This document shows, in pieces, positions 1 to 9,342 of a stretch of DNA of 64,000 nucleotides (its first letter is position 1; each line of letters opens with the position of its first letter). Source of the DNA: a virus; the IMG/VR virus record IMGVR_UViG_3300042451_000707, positions 1-64,000 of that record. One strand, given 5' to 3'. The position numbers were made by a program, and so were the translations under genes. The notes under the pieces are model-generated. The model was not told the DNA's origin, ran no database searches, and saw only the letters and a list, made by a program, of their open reading frames with translations.

Positions 1-14
1 GTTGGGATTTATTT

Positions 15-2435
15 TTAAGATGAACATCCAAAACATTCAAATGGACTATCTTCAGGTTTAGTTGTTGTGTTTACAATTTCAACTTTAGGTATTTCCACAC
101 TTGTTTTCGGTTTTTGAATTTTTGAAATATCCACCGCTAAATGTTTTGCCCCTGTTGATATCGCTTTAGTTCTAACATAATAACACAATGTTTTTAAACC
201 TTTTGACCACGAATGGAAATGAGATGAAGTAATTTTTGATAATGTTGGATTCGACATATAGATATTCATTGATTGAGATTGGTCAATAAATGGTGCTCTA
301 TCTGCAGCCATATCAATTAATTCTCTTTGAGAAATTTCCCAAATAGTTTTATATTTGTTAATCAAATGTTCCGCTCTTTTAACTTTTTTAGCGTAATGTT
401 TATCTTCTGGGTCGAGATAGTTATTGAAATTAATATTTTGGATTGAACCCTCATTTAGAATGATTTCATTTTTCAAATCTTCATTCCAAATGCCAATTTT
501 TTCAAAATCAGTAATTAAATACTTGTTTACAATTAAAATCTCACCTCCAACAACACGTCTATTAAACAACGCCGAGTGAGCCGGTTCGGTCATTTCAAAA
601 GAACCTGTAATCTTAGCCGAAGACGCAACCGGCATTTGTGCTGTGAATAAAGAGTTACATACCCCATATTTTTTAACATCTTCTTTCAATGAAGTCCAAT
701 CTAAAAATAATTCAGATTCATTCAATCCCCACATATCGAATTGTAAAATACCTTTTGACATTGGAGAACCTTCGAAATATTTGTAAGGTGTTCTAACACC
801 TGATTTACATAATTCCATACTTTCAGTCACTGCCGCGAAGTATATTGCCTCAAAAACATTTTTATTAAGTGTTTTCGCTTCTTCTGATGTGAAAATATAA
901 TCCATTAAGTAGAATACATCCGCTAATCCTTGTGTACCAATCGCGATGGCTCTTTGTTCAAGACCACCTTTCAATCCTTTCTCAGTTGAGTAGTTGTTTT
1001 TATCAACAACATTATTCAATGCTCTTACTACTTTTCTAACTTCACTAATTAAAAGATTATAGTCAAATTTACCATCTCTAATAAAGTTCTTTAATACTAT
1101 AGATGATAAAGTACAAATAGCCGTTGTTTCTTCATCTGTAAATTGATAAATCTCATTACAAAGATTGGATTGTTTGATAACACCAATGTTTTGGTGATTT
1201 GTTTTTTTGTTCGCATTATCTTTTGAACATAAATAAGGAACTCCTGTTTCAATTTGAGATTCCACAATTTTTGACCAAATGTCTTGTGCTTTAATTTTCT
1301 TACCAAGACCCATTTCAACCGCTTTGTCATAGTTAGCTTCGTATTCTTCACCATAACACTCTTGAAGTGGTTTAATTCCCGCTTTGATAATATCGTTAGG
1401 ACAGAACAAATACCAATCCCCATTATCTCTAACCGCTCTCATAAAGTTGTCCGGAATCCATAATGCTGTAAATAAATCTCTCGCTCTTAATTCTTCCATA
1501 CCTGTATTTTTCTTTATATCCAACAAGTCCATAATGTCCTTATGCCAAGGCTCTAAATAAATCGCTGCACTACCAGGTCTTCTACCTTGTTGATTAAAGA
1601 ACCTTAAAGATTCATTAACGATTTTCAAATACTTTAATAATCCACCCGCAAATCCACCTGAAGTGTTAATTCTACTTTCTTTACTTCTAATGTTAGACAT
1701 TGATAATCCAATACCTGCCGCATCCGAAGAATAAGTAGAAATATCGTTTAAACTTTCCAACAACCCATTACGAGAATCGGAGTTATTATAATGTAATACA
1801 CAAGACGCCAACTGAGGAACTCTAGTTCCCGAGTTAATCATAATTGGTGTTGCTGGTGATATTAATTGATTTGATAACGAATTATAATAATCCATTGCTT
1901 CTTCATAGGTATTTGTCACCCATAAAGCCACTCTCATATACATATGTTGTGGTCTTTCAACTACTTTACCTTGAGGTGTTTTTAATAAATACATTTCTTG
2001 TAATGACCTCCAAGCGAAATAATCAAAATTATAATCATTCTCGTGATTGATTTTTTCATCAATTTTTTCTGGTCCGTAGTTTTTAATAACATCAATTAGT
2101 TTTTCGTTAACAACACCCAAATCGTATAACTCCATCATAGTCTCCGAGAAACTTTCTTTAGTTACTTTATGATACGAAGAAATCGCAACCGATGACGCCA
2201 ATCTTGAATAATCGTGATGACTACCAGTATAAGCCGCCGCAATCTCATAGATAAGTTTATCTAACTCTTTAGTGGTAATCAAACCTTCAGTTGGGACCGA
2301 AGTAATTACTTTAATAAAAATCTCGTCAGAATTAACATTTAATCCTTTTGCCGCCCGTTTAATTCTATTATATATTTTCTGTGGATTAAACGACGCATCG
2401 TCTCCACTTCTTTTTTTAATTTTTAATGACATCAT
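15..2435 (-). CDS. nrdA: Ribonucleoside-diphosphate reductase, large (alpha) subunit, class Ia
   Basis: This is the catalytic subunit that reduces ribonucleoside diphosphates to deoxy forms for phage DNA synthesis. The 806-aa length is normal for NrdA. An N-terminal ATP-cone-like region (about residues 1-95) is followed by the catalytic barrel. C212 and C441 are the expected redox pair. The radical-relay motif NLCNE holds N424, C426 and E428. The C-terminus ends in ECFGCSS, the swinging CxxC tail that is re-reduced by thioredoxin or glutaredoxin. Two adjacent ATGs open the frame, so residue 1 or 2 could be the start. nrdB ends 12 nt upstream, and the two genes are evidently co-transcribed. 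No intron or homing endonuclease interrupts it. Family assignment is very secure. Confidence 0.97.
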   Translation of the reverse strand: MMSLKIKKRSGDDASFNPQKIYNRIKRAAKGLNVNSDEIFIKVITSVPTEGLITTKELDKLIYEIAAAYTGSHHDYSRLASSVAISSYHKVTKESFSETMMELYDLGVVNEKLIDVIKNYGPEKIDEKINHENDYNFDYFAWRSLQEMYLLKTPQGKVVERPQHMYMRVALWVTNTYEEAMDYYNSLSNQLISPATPIMINSGTRVPQLASCVLHYNNSDSRNGLLESLNDISTYSSDAAGIGLSMSNIRSKESRINTSGGFAGGLLKYLKIVNESLRFFNQQGRRPGSAAIYLEPWHKDIMDLLDIKKNTGMEELRARDLFTALWIPDNFMRAVRDNGDWYLFCPNDIIKAGIKPLQECYGEEYEANYDKAVEMGLGKKIKAQDIWSKIVESQIETGVPYLCSKDNANKKTNHQNIGVIKQSNLCNEIYQFTDEETTAICTLSSIVLKNFIRDGKFDYNLLISEVRKVVRALNNVVDKNNYSTEKGLKGGLEQRAIAIGTQGLADVFYLMDYIFTSEEAKTLNKNVFEAIYFAAVTESMELCKSGVRTPYKYFEGSPMSKGILQFDMWGLNESELFLDWTSLKEDVKKYGVCNSLFTAQMPVASSAKITGSFEMTEPAHSALFNRRVVGGEILIVNKYLITDFEKIGIWNEDLKNEIILNEGSIQNINFNNYLDPEDKHYAKKVKRAEHLINKYKTIWEISQRELIDMAADRAPFIDQSQSMNIYMSNPTLSKITSSHFHSWSKGLKTLCYYVRTKAISTGAKHLAVDISKIQKPKTSVEIPKVEIVNTTTKPEDSPFECFGCSS

Positions 2436-2447
2436 AATTTATAGTTT

Positions 2448-3395
2448 TTAGAAATCGTCTGTAAATGTAATAGTTTCGTTCAATTTTGCTTTTTGGTATT
2501 CCATAGTTCTTGATTCAAAGAAGTTACCTTTGGTTTCAACAGCAATTTGTTCCATAAATTTGAATGGTTGTTCAACATTAAACTCTTTCTTACATCCAAG
2601 TTTAACTAAAAGTCCGTCAACCACAAACTCAAGATATTGTTTCATCAAGTTTGAATTCATACCAATAAGTGATACTGGTAAAGATTCAGTAATGAATTCT
2701 TTTTCGATTTCTAAAGCTGATAATAAGATTTCTTTTATTCTTTTCTCACTTGGTCTTTCTTCGACGTGATTATTCAATAAATGAATTGCAAAGTCACAAT
2801 GTAAGTTCTCATCTTTAAAGATTAATGAGTTAGCATTACACAAACCTTGCATAAGTCCTCTTGACTTCAACCAAAATATCGAACAGAATGAACCTGAGAA
2901 GAAGATACCTTCAACTGCCGCAAATGCAACCAATCTTTCTTGGAATGACGCATCTTTAATCCAATTCAATGCCCAATTCGCTTTCTTTTGAACTGCCGGT
3001 AATCTATCAATAGCGTGGAAACATTCGTCTTTTTCTTTTGGATTTGACACATAAGTATCAATTAAAAGTGAATACATTAATGAATGGATATTCTCCATCA
3101 TTAGTTGGAATCCATAGAAGAATTTAGCTTCCGGGTATTGAACTTCTTTTAGGAAGTTTTCTGCCAAGTTCTCATTAACGATACCGTCTGATGCCGCAAA
3201 GAATGATAAAACATTCTTAACGAAATATTTTTCATTATCCGATAAATTTTCCCAATCACGAATGTCATTAGTTAAATCTACCTCTTCTGCCGTCCAAAAA
3301 GCGGCTTGATGTTGTTTATAATATTCCCAAATATCGTTATGCTCAATTGGGAATATTACGAAACGATTTGGATTCTCTACTAAAATTTTTTCCAT
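2448..3395 (-). CDS. nrdB: Ribonucleoside-diphosphate reductase, small (beta) subunit, class Ia
   Basis: This subunit carries the diiron-tyrosyl radical and partners the adjacent NrdA. At 315 aa it has the normal ferritin-like length. Visible metal ligands are E101 and H104 (ENIHS), E162 ([10 protein letters not shown]), and E196 and H199 (DENLHCDF). The radical tyrosine is Y108, in MYSLLIDTY. The motif block is strikingly close to the eukaryote-like NrdBe clade, which is also common in Bacteroidetes, and not to the E. coli NrdB type. The acidic, aromatic C-terminal tail (FTDDF) is the expected NrdA docking peptide. It lies between the helicase gene (10 nt upstream) and nrdA (12 nt downstream) in one operon. 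Confidence 0.97.
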   Translation of the reverse strand: MEKILVENPNRFVIFPIEHNDIWEYYKQHQAAFWTAEEVDLTNDIRDWENLSDNEKYFVKNVLSFFAASDGIVNENLAENFLKEVQYPEAKFFYGFQLMMENIHSLMYSLLIDTYVSNPKEKDECFHAIDRLPAVQKKANWALNWIKDASFQERLVAFAAVEGIFFSGSFCSIFWLKSRGLMQGLCNANSLIFKDENLHCDFAIHLLNNHVEERPSEKRIKEILLSALEIEKEFITESLPVSLIGMNSNLMKQYLEFVVDGLLVKLGCKKEFNVEQPFKFMEQIAVETKGNFFESRTMEYQKAKLNETITFTDDF

Positions 3396-3404
3396 ATATA
3401 ATTT

Positions 3405-4781
3405 TTAATTTTGTTGTTGTTCTCTTAATTTTCTTTTTTCTAATAATTCTTTAACTCTATCCCTCTTTCTCTCTTCTTGTTGTTCTTCAAATCCTAAAAA
3501 TGTTACCGAACTTTCAGTGTCTATCTCAAGTAATTCGTTGTTGAATTTACAATTCTCAAATACAACCCCATCCTTACCCAATCTTGATTTGGTAATTGCA
3601 ATCGTTGCCAAATTCATTTCTTTTTGTTGTAATGTTTTAGCCACCGATATAATTACGTGTCCTACTTGTGCTTTCTTAATTGAACCTCCCATTTGGTCTG
3701 TAGTTACAACCTCAGATGAGATTGAACTTCTATTACCTTGTGTTGCAGTCCAACCAACTAAATTAAGTTCATGACACATCGCCTCAAATCCTCTCATAAC
3801 CGAACCCTCAGCTTTCCACTCATCTTTACTACTACTTTCAGGAACCACACAATCAATATAGTCTAACAAAACTAAATCAATTTTTGTTCCATCCGCAATC
3901 ATCTTTCTAATCTGATTTTTTATATGGTTCATTGTAACAGAATCTGAAGGGAGTTTTTTCAAGATTAACTCGTTCTTCATCGTCTCTTTAATTTCGGTAA
4001 TTTTACCCATCACCTCGTCTTTGTGATTCATTAAATTATCTGGTTCAATACCAGTCCAAAGTGTGAAGTGTTTTCTTTGAACGATTTTAGGATTGTCTTC
4101 AAAAAATATTTGAAGAACACTATAACCGAGGTTAAATGCTGTGTTCGCAATTTTGGTTAATATTGTGGTTTTACCCACACCTGTTGGTGCCAATATCACA
4201 CCAATCTCACCTTTTGCTAACCCACCTTTTAACAACTTGTCAATACCCGGAATACCCATTGGTATTGGATGTCTGAAGTCCTCATCCAAAACACTATCAA
4301 GATTGGAAAAGATATCCGTTATTCCGGTATCTCTTTCTCCTACTTGTAACGCTTCTCGAACCAACCCTTCAACTTTATCATAAGATTCAAAATCACCTTC
4401 GGTGATGATTTTTTGAGCCCTATCCATCGCTTTTTGAAGTTCTTGTTGTTTACAGAATTTCAAGGCTTTCTCTTGAACGAATTGGGTTCCTTCAAATGGA
4501 GCGTCTTTAACTTGTGTTATGGTATCAAGAACGATTTTAGCAACCAGTTCTTGTGAGATTTCAGACCTAACAATTTGTTCAAGAGTATCGAAATTAGGTG
4601 TTGATTGGTATTTTGTATAATACTCTTTAGTCATCTGTAAGATGATTTTAAAGTATTTGTTGTCAAAGTAAGAACTCTCAATTACATCCATGATGGTCAT
4701 TGAAAATTCCTTATCTACTATGATTTGGTTTAAAAGTTGTAATTGAAATGTATTCCCTAAATAATCAAAATTCTTGTTCAT
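3405..4781 (-). CDS. 41: Replicative DNA helicase, DnaB/gp41 type
   Basis: This is the predicted hexameric 5'-3' replication-fork helicase, 458 aa, close to T4 gp41 (475 aa). The N-terminal helical domain (about residues 1-150) is followed by a RecA-like motor. The Walker A motif is APTGVGKT (198-205), the Walker B strand is DLVLLDYID, and a DnaB-type region around WTATQGNR precedes a SxGGSIKKA-like motif. The last 30 residues are highly charged and rich in Arg, Lys and Glu. It lies upstream of nrdB in the same operon. No primase gene is recognisable in the window. The family is clear; equivalence to gp41 rests on phage context. Confidence 0.92.
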   Translation of the reverse strand: MNKNFDYLGNTFQLQLLNQIIVDKEFSMTIMDVIESSYFDNKYFKIILQMTKEYYTKYQSTPNFDTLEQIVRSEISQELVAKIVLDTITQVKDAPFEGTQFVQEKALKFCKQQELQKAMDRAQKIITEGDFESYDKVEGLVREALQVGERDTGITDIFSNLDSVLDEDFRHPIPMGIPGIDKLLKGGLAKGEIGVILAPTGVGKTTILTKIANTAFNLGYSVLQIFFEDNPKIVQRKHFTLWTGIEPDNLMNHKDEVMGKITEIKETMKNELILKKLPSDSVTMNHIKNQIRKMIADGTKIDLVLLDYIDCVVPESSSKDEWKAEGSVMRGFEAMCHELNLVGWTATQGNRSSISSEVVTTDQMGGSIKKAQVGHVIISVAKTLQQKEMNLATIAITKSRLGKDGVVFENCKFNNELLEIDTESSVTFLGFEEQQEERKRDRVKELLEKRKLREQQQN

Positions 4782-4816
4782 ATGTTCTTTGTAAGTTTCT
4801 CTGTTTTATTAAATAG

Positions 4817-5269
4817 TTACTTACTCAAATCAATTCCCAAATAATTAAAATTTAATTTGTTTGTGGAAAAAATGTCAGTCAGTTCACGAAGTGCATCTTT
4901 CAAAATTGGTCGTATATCAACCGTGTAACGAACTTTCGGTGGGAATAATTTTCCATCAAAAATTCTATGACAAATTGTCTGTTCTCCAAGTTTAATATAA
5001 ATGTTAAAAATTTCCGGACCATCTGTGAACGATGTATTCATTATTGTTGGGTCGTTTGAAATTGAGTCTTGATTATCCATCATATAGGTAACCGTTTTCA
5101 TTTTTAAGTTATATTCCAACGCTTCCTTGAAGTGTTTCATATAGTAATGGAATTCCAACGAATTTTTTGCTTTAGGATTAAATCCTCTAACATTGAAAAA
5201 TCTTTGAACTATGATATTGTCATTTAATGTCAATAAAAATTCAATTTTTGTGCTTTCCTGTTCTCTCAT
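4817..5269 (-). CDS. Conserved-looking hypothetical protein in the replication operon
   Basis: This 150-aa protein is not one I recognise. It looks like a compact, soluble alpha/beta protein with no signal peptide, membrane segment or cysteine motif. It alternates hydrophobic strands (IEFLLTLNDNIIVQRFF, IFNIYIKLGEQTICHRIF) with a helical C-terminus (LKDALRELTDIF). The two strand segments resemble each other, hinting at an internal duplication. It sits 4 nt upstream of the exonuclease start and 35 nt from the helicase stop, so it is probably co-expressed with replication proteins. A small replication accessory role is only a guess from context. Confidence 0.7.
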   Translation of the reverse strand: MREQESTKIEFLLTLNDNIIVQRFFNVRGFNPKAKNSLEFHYYMKHFKEALEYNLKMKTVTYMMDNQDSISNDPTIMNTSFTDGPEIFNIYIKLGEQTICHRIFDGKLFPPKVRYTVDIRPILKDALRELTDIFSTNKLNFNYLGIDLSK

Positions 5270-5273
5270 AAAT

Positions 5274-6275
5274 TTAAATTTTTTGTGTGTTTCTTTTTTC
5301 TTTTCTTGTTAATTTCATAAATGGTTTGAGGAAATTTACCCAAGCGTCATCATCTTTCGGTAAATACTTAAAGAGCCCGTCCTCCATCATCATTCTCATT
5401 AAGTTTTTGTATCCCCTATCTGTTGGGTCAATACTATCGTTTAAAATCTGTTCTACTAAGTTTTTTCCATCATCGGTAATAAGGGGGTTTTTAAGGTCAA
5501 CAATTTTTCTATTCGTATTATAAAACTCTTCTCCAAGTATAGACAATTTTGTCTTACCTGTCAAAATATTATTTAAAGTTTTAATTGGTTTCTTTTGTTC
5601 AATATTTCGGGCACACTCCAATAATTCCTCCACAGTACAAGGTTTCTCTTGTATTTGAGGGAAATATTTAATCAATGTTTTTTCTCCCAATCCTTCAATA
5701 CCATAAATGTTATCGGATTTGTCACCAGTAAAGATTTTGGTTAGTAATACATTATGGTGGGGAATATCAACCTTATTAATGGTTATCATATCCCCATTCT
5801 TATAATATTGTTTTGATATTGGTGAATAAATGGTTACCCTCTCGGAGATGAGTTGAGTAAGGTCTTTGTCCGCCGAGAAGATAATAATATCCTCATCAGT
5901 TGTAATTTGTGTATAATACGCCATTAAATCATCGGCCTCATTATCTTTAACCTCAACCTGTCTAACAAAGATTTCTTCCAAATATTGTTTTACACGGACT
6001 TTTTGTTGAAGATACGACTCGTATTTGAACTCGTTCATATCTTGTCTTCGGTTCGCCTTATATTGGGGGTAAATGGACTTTCTAATAGATGAATTTGATT
6101 CACCATCCCAGAATACAATTACTTTATCGTGATTGTGTTCTTCAAGAAATTTTCGTAAGATATTGATGAAATGGTAAATTCCTCCCAAGTGTTCACCATC
6201 ATTGTATAAATCTCTAGCCCCATGAAAGCCTATCTTAAATAGGTTGTCACCGTCAACTAATAATGTTTTTTTCAA
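5274..6275 (-). CDS. rnh: 5'-3' exonuclease / RNase H (FEN-like)
   Basis: This is a FEN-family 5' nuclease of 333 aa (T4 RNase H is 305 aa), expected to remove RNA primers and 5' flaps from lagging strands. Acidic metal-binding clusters are visible: LVDGDNLF at the N-terminus, VIFWDGES, EADDLMAY and SADKDLTQL. They are followed by the helix-three-turn-helix segment GDKSDNIYGIEGLGEKT that binds downstream duplex DNA. The C-terminus is Lys/Arg-rich. It lies between the C5 methyltransferase (17 nt upstream) and the 150-aa unknown. Family is certain; the substrate preference (RNase H against DNA flap) is inferred from T4 synteny. Confidence 0.92.
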   Translation of the reverse strand: MKKTLLVDGDNLFKIGFHGARDLYNDGEHLGGIYHFINILRKFLEEHNHDKVIVFWDGESNSSIRKSIYPQYKANRRQDMNEFKYESYLQQKVRVKQYLEEIFVRQVEVKDNEADDLMAYYTQITTDEDIIIFSADKDLTQLISERVTIYSPISKQYYKNGDMITINKVDIPHHNVLLTKIFTGDKSDNIYGIEGLGEKTLIKYFPQIQEKPCTVEELLECARNIEQKKPIKTLNNILTGKTKLSILGEEFYNTNRKIVDLKNPLITDDGKNLVEQILNDSIDPTDRGYKNLMRMMMEDGLFKYLPKDDDAWVNFLKPFMKLTRKEKRNTQKI

Positions 6276-6292
6276 TTTTTTTTATTTATTGA

Positions 6293-7288
6293 TTAACAAT
6301 TTGTTTCCTCTTTTTTGAATGTTGGTTTGATATATTCTCCCAAAAATTCCGTAAATATCGCCTCCATTACCGGAACACATATTGAATTACCGGCCAACGC
6401 AATATGATTATTTGTTGAAAGATTTGTCGATAATAATTTAGTGATGTCATCTTCTCTAACACCCATAAATCTATAACCCTCTCGTCCTGTAATAGTTCTC
6501 ACTCTACCATCAACCATAATCTGTGGCGAACCTGTTGTCGTCAAACAAGGGGAACACCCATCTATAGAATATATACGTCTTGCTTGGTCATATTTAACAT
6601 CGTTTCTTCTTGCCACAAGTTTACACACACTATCTTTTTTAGGTGTATTAGGGGTAATCTCACATTCAATAAATAAATCTTCCTTGATATCTTTATCAAT
6701 AAATGACCTCATTGATACTCTATCTTTTCTATGTTTATCAACACCACTCATAATAGATTCAACTTCTTCGTTTGTCATTCCATAAACAGACATCATGAAC
6801 ACTCTTTCTCTATTCTGTGGACACCCAAAGTTAGCACCATTAAGAACCTTCCAAGAACAACCATATCCCAAATCATTTAAGAATGAAATATGACTTTTAA
6901 AGTTTTCAATGTGATTATGTGATACCAAATTTTTAACATTCTCCATTAAAAGATATTTGGGTTGGTTTTTAGTTAAAATTCTTTCAACTTCATATAATAA
7001 ACCACTCCTCGTACCTCTTTGAATACCCTTTTGAATCCCTGATATTGAAATATCTTGACAAGGGAAAGAATATGTCATTAGGTCACATTGGGGGTAATTA
7101 TCTTCACTTACTTTAGATATATCCCCCAAATTACCCAACGTTGTTTCGTGTAATGAATCGTATGCGATATTTGCGGTTTTAAGTATGTCACAATTTGCGA
7201 CATTCTCATAATCAACACCAATATAATTTAGTGCTAATTCTTGAGTCCCATAACCCGAAAATAATGATATAACTTTTAACTTATTCAT
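6293..7288 (-). CDS. DNA (cytosine-5) methyltransferase
   Basis: This C5-cytosine methyltransferase of 331 aa looks complete. Motif I (FSGYG) lies at 10-14, the catalytic Pro-Cys (SFPCQD) has C77, and motif VI (ENV) lies at 116-118. The QNRERVF segment matches motif VIII. A target-recognition region of about 90 aa follows, then the C-terminal SAM-fold return with GNSICVPVMEAI (motif X). It transfers a methyl group from SAM to cytosine in a specific sequence. It stands alone with no restriction enzyme beside it, inside the replication operon, so self-protection against host restriction is the likely role. It is intact, not decayed. The target sequence cannot be read from the protein. Confidence 0.93.
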   Translation of the reverse strand: MNKLKVISLFSGYGTQELALNYIGVDYENVANCDILKTANIAYDSLHETTLGNLGDISKVSEDNYPQCDLMTYSFPCQDISISGIQKGIQRGTRSGLLYEVERILTKNQPKYLLMENVKNLVSHNHIENFKSHISFLNDLGYGCSWKVLNGANFGCPQNRERVFMMSVYGMTNEEVESIMSGVDKHRKDRVSMRSFIDKDIKEDLFIECEITPNTPKKDSVCKLVARRNDVKYDQARRIYSIDGCSPCLTTTGSPQIMVDGRVRTITGREGYRFMGVREDDITKLLSTNLSTNNHIALAGNSICVPVMEAIFTEFLGEYIKPTFKKEETNC

Positions 7289-7293
7289 GTTTT

Positions 7294-8301
7294 TTATTTA
7301 TCTTCCTCAATTTCTTCTTTCAAATCAAAATCACCATCAACACCAATGATATCTTTCCAATAATCAGCATATTCTTTCTTGTATTTTTCAATATTAGATT
7401 TTTCTTCCACAGAATCTTTACCCGCCAAAAACCCATGCGGTGTAACAATTATTTTACCATCATCATAACCTAATCCCGAGATATGATTCTTTAATACAGA
7501 TACTTTACTTCTTATTGCAAACTTAATTGAACGTTTGTCTTTTGTTGCCGTAATTTTTGTAGTTCCCGCACCTTTTTGATTTCCAAATAAGAATACTAAA
7601 GACGAGTTTAACCAAATTGCTTCACCACCTTTCGCCTTAATCTTAGGCTGGCCAAACGGATTGTCAGGCAACTCTACCCAAGGCTGATTCACGATTATTA
7701 AAGTATTTTCATATTTTGAATCTGCTTTACGAGAACCCGAGATACGTTGATTTATACCCATACCTATTTTATCGGCTAGTGTTGAAGCATTGTGTTGTTT
7801 CCCACCTTTTCCCTCATAAGTCATTTTACAAGGAACTGAACCAACAGAATCCCACATAAAACATAAACTATAATCTAATTCACCTTTTTCTTGTGCATCT
7901 AATAATGAGTTAATATAATCCGTGATTTGTTCAATATAATCGAAATTATTGTTGAATATATAGAATCCATCCCAGTCTAATTCACCGGTCTCTTCATCAA
8001 TAACCTCTTCGCACTCAAATCCCATAAGTTTAGCATGTTCAAAAGACCACTTCTGTTCTGTAATAATAAAAACAGGAAGAATACCTTTCTTTTGAGCGTC
8101 AACCGCAGTTTTAACTAACGCAGTTGTTTTACCCGTATCAGAGTGACCCAAAAACATATTTAAGTGTCCTATCGCCGGACCCGGTAATCCCACCGCATCC
8201 AAGAAGTCAGGACCCAAATCAAAAAATCTTTGGGGTTTATATTTTGCAGATGTTGAGAACTTTTTCTTCAACGAACTGAAATCATTTTTCTTTATTGCCA
8301 T
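7294..8301 (-). CDS. uvsX: UvsX/RecA-like recombinase
   Basis: This is a RecA-fold strand-exchange ATPase of 335 aa (T4 UvsX is about 390 aa). The Walker A motif is GHSDTGKT (52-59). A Walker B-like strand follows (SLCFMWDSVGSVP), then an NQPWVE segment in the place of the UvsX/RecA NQ loop, and a GGEAIWLNSS region. The C-terminus is acidic, typical of proteins that interact with ssDNA-binding protein and its loader. It probably drives recombination-dependent replication with gp32. A strong terminator lies immediately upstream, ending the gp32 unit, so uvsX must be reached by read-through or by a promoter I could not identify. Confidence 0.9.
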   Translation of the reverse strand: MAIKKNDFSSLKKKFSTSAKYKPQRFFDLGPDFLDAVGLPGPAIGHLNMFLGHSDTGKTTALVKTAVDAQKKGILPVFIITEQKWSFEHAKLMGFECEEVIDEETGELDWDGFYIFNNNFDYIEQITDYINSLLDAQEKGELDYSLCFMWDSVGSVPCKMTYEGKGGKQHNASTLADKIGMGINQRISGSRKADSKYENTLIIVNQPWVELPDNPFGQPKIKAKGGEAIWLNSSLVFLFGNQKGAGTTKITATKDKRSIKFAIRSKVSVLKNHISGLGYDDGKIIVTPHGFLAGKDSVEEKSNIEKYKKEYADYWKDIIGVDGDFDLKEEIEEDK

Positions 8302-8318
8302 AATTTTTGTTTTTAATT

Positions 8319-8358
8319 AAAAAAAACATTCTCAAGGACGAAATATCTTTGAGAATGT
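8319..8358 (-). terminator. Intrinsic terminator after gene 32
   Basis: A perfect 10-bp stem (arms at 8326-8335 and 8349-8358) is followed, in minus-strand transcripts, by a run of eight U. It begins 14 nt after the gp32 stop and lies before uvsX, so it closes gene 32 as a separate transcript. Confidence 0.85.
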
Positions 8359-8371
8359 CTTCGATGAGTTA

Positions 8372-9229
8372 TTAAAATGGTAATTCACCATCCACCTCGT
8401 CATTTACTTGAGGGTCGATGATAGTTGTTTCTGATTTTTTAGAACCACCCATAGTTGTTGTAGATTCTACATCATTACTATATACATATCCACCTTTTTC
8501 ACTATCCCATTTTGGAGTTTCTCCACGAGCAATAGCTTCAAGATATTCAACAGGTTTTTTAGAATAAACATCTAACCAAGTTAATTCATCATTAACCCAA
8601 GCGTTACCTTGTTCTTTTTCGTCATGAACCGGAGTTGGGTCATCATACATAATTGTTGATACACTTGTATATTCTTTACCTGCCGGTGTTTTAGACTTTG
8701 TAAGTTCTATGATAAGGTCGCGACCTTTTTCAGGGTCTGTGATGTCTCCTTTGTTTCTCCAAATAGGAATAATCTTATCTAAGATACCATCATTTTTGTA
8801 GTTGTGTTTGAATCTCCAAAATTTTGGTCCATCCGCTTCATTATCTCTATCAATAACTTTAACGATGTAAAATTTACGAGATTTATATTGTTTTGCCAAT
8901 TCTTTGTCAGACTCTTTACCCGTAGATATCAATTCTTCATAAACCTCATTTAAAGGAGAACGCTCATTGTCATTCTTTCCCGGGTCATAGAATTTCTGCC
9001 ATTGTCCACCTACTTGGATTTCGTGATACCAAGCTTCTTTAAATGGTGAACTTCCGTCATGTGTTGGTAGGATACGTATTCTACGTTGTCCTGATTTTTC
9101 TTTTTCCCCAAGAATAAGAGCGAAATACTTTTTCATTCTTTCATCTTGAGACAATTTACCTTGGGCCCCGCCCCCTCCTTGTTGTGCTTTTTCGTACTGT
9201 GCCAATACGGCGTCTAATGAACTCATCAT
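8372..9229 (-). CDS. 32: Single-stranded DNA-binding protein, gp32-like
   Basis: This 285-aa protein (T4 gp32 is 301 aa) matches gp32 in size, context and architecture. A short N-terminal segment rich in Gln/Lys/Gly (1-30) would mediate cooperativity. A central OB-like core begins with GQRRIRILPTHDG and carries many aromatic residues (FKEAWYHEIQ, KFWRFKHNY). The last 40 residues are low-complexity and acidic, ending GELPF, the classic tail that docks replication and recombination partners. I see no clear Cys/His zinc module like that of T4 gp32. Two ATGs are adjacent at the start. It is flanked by a promoter-like motif upstream and a terminator downstream, so it is probably monocistronic. Confidence 0.85.
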   Translation of the reverse strand: MMSSLDAVLAQYEKAQQGGGGAQGKLSQDERMKKYFALILGEKEKSGQRRIRILPTHDGSSPFKEAWYHEIQVGGQWQKFYDPGKNDNERSPLNEVYEELISTGKESDKELAKQYKSRKFYIVKVIDRDNEADGPKFWRFKHNYKNDGILDKIIPIWRNKGDITDPEKGRDLIIELTKSKTPAGKEYTSVSTIMYDDPTPVHDEKEQGNAWVNDELTWLDVYSKKPVEYLEAIARGETPKWDSEKGGYVYSNDVESTTTMGGSKKSETTIIDPQVNDEVDGELPF

Positions 9230-9248
9230 GTGTTTTACGTTTTAAATT

Positions 9249-9256
9249 TATAAATA
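9249..9256 (-). promoter_or_regulatory. TATTTATA promoter-like motif upstream of gene 32
   Basis: The minus strand reads TATTTATA followed by A/T-rich sequence, 19 nt before the gene 32 start. It is one of 18 same-orientation copies in the window. Promoter function is inferred. Confidence 0.5.
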
Positions 9257-9295
9257 ATTAATTAATGATAACTGATATTACCCATATAGTCAAAT

Positions 9296-9322
9296 AAAAA
9301 AAACCACCTTTTGGGTGGTTTT
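9296..9322 (-). terminator. Intrinsic terminator at the end of the baseplate block
   Basis: The GC-rich stem CCACC/GGTGG (9304-9308 with 9314-9318) is extended by flanking A-T pairs. It is followed by a U-run in minus-strand RNA, 20 nt after the stop of the 218-aa gene. It separates the tail/baseplate transcript from gene 32. Confidence 0.85.
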
Positions 9323-9342
9323 GTTGTTTAGGTTTTTTCTAT

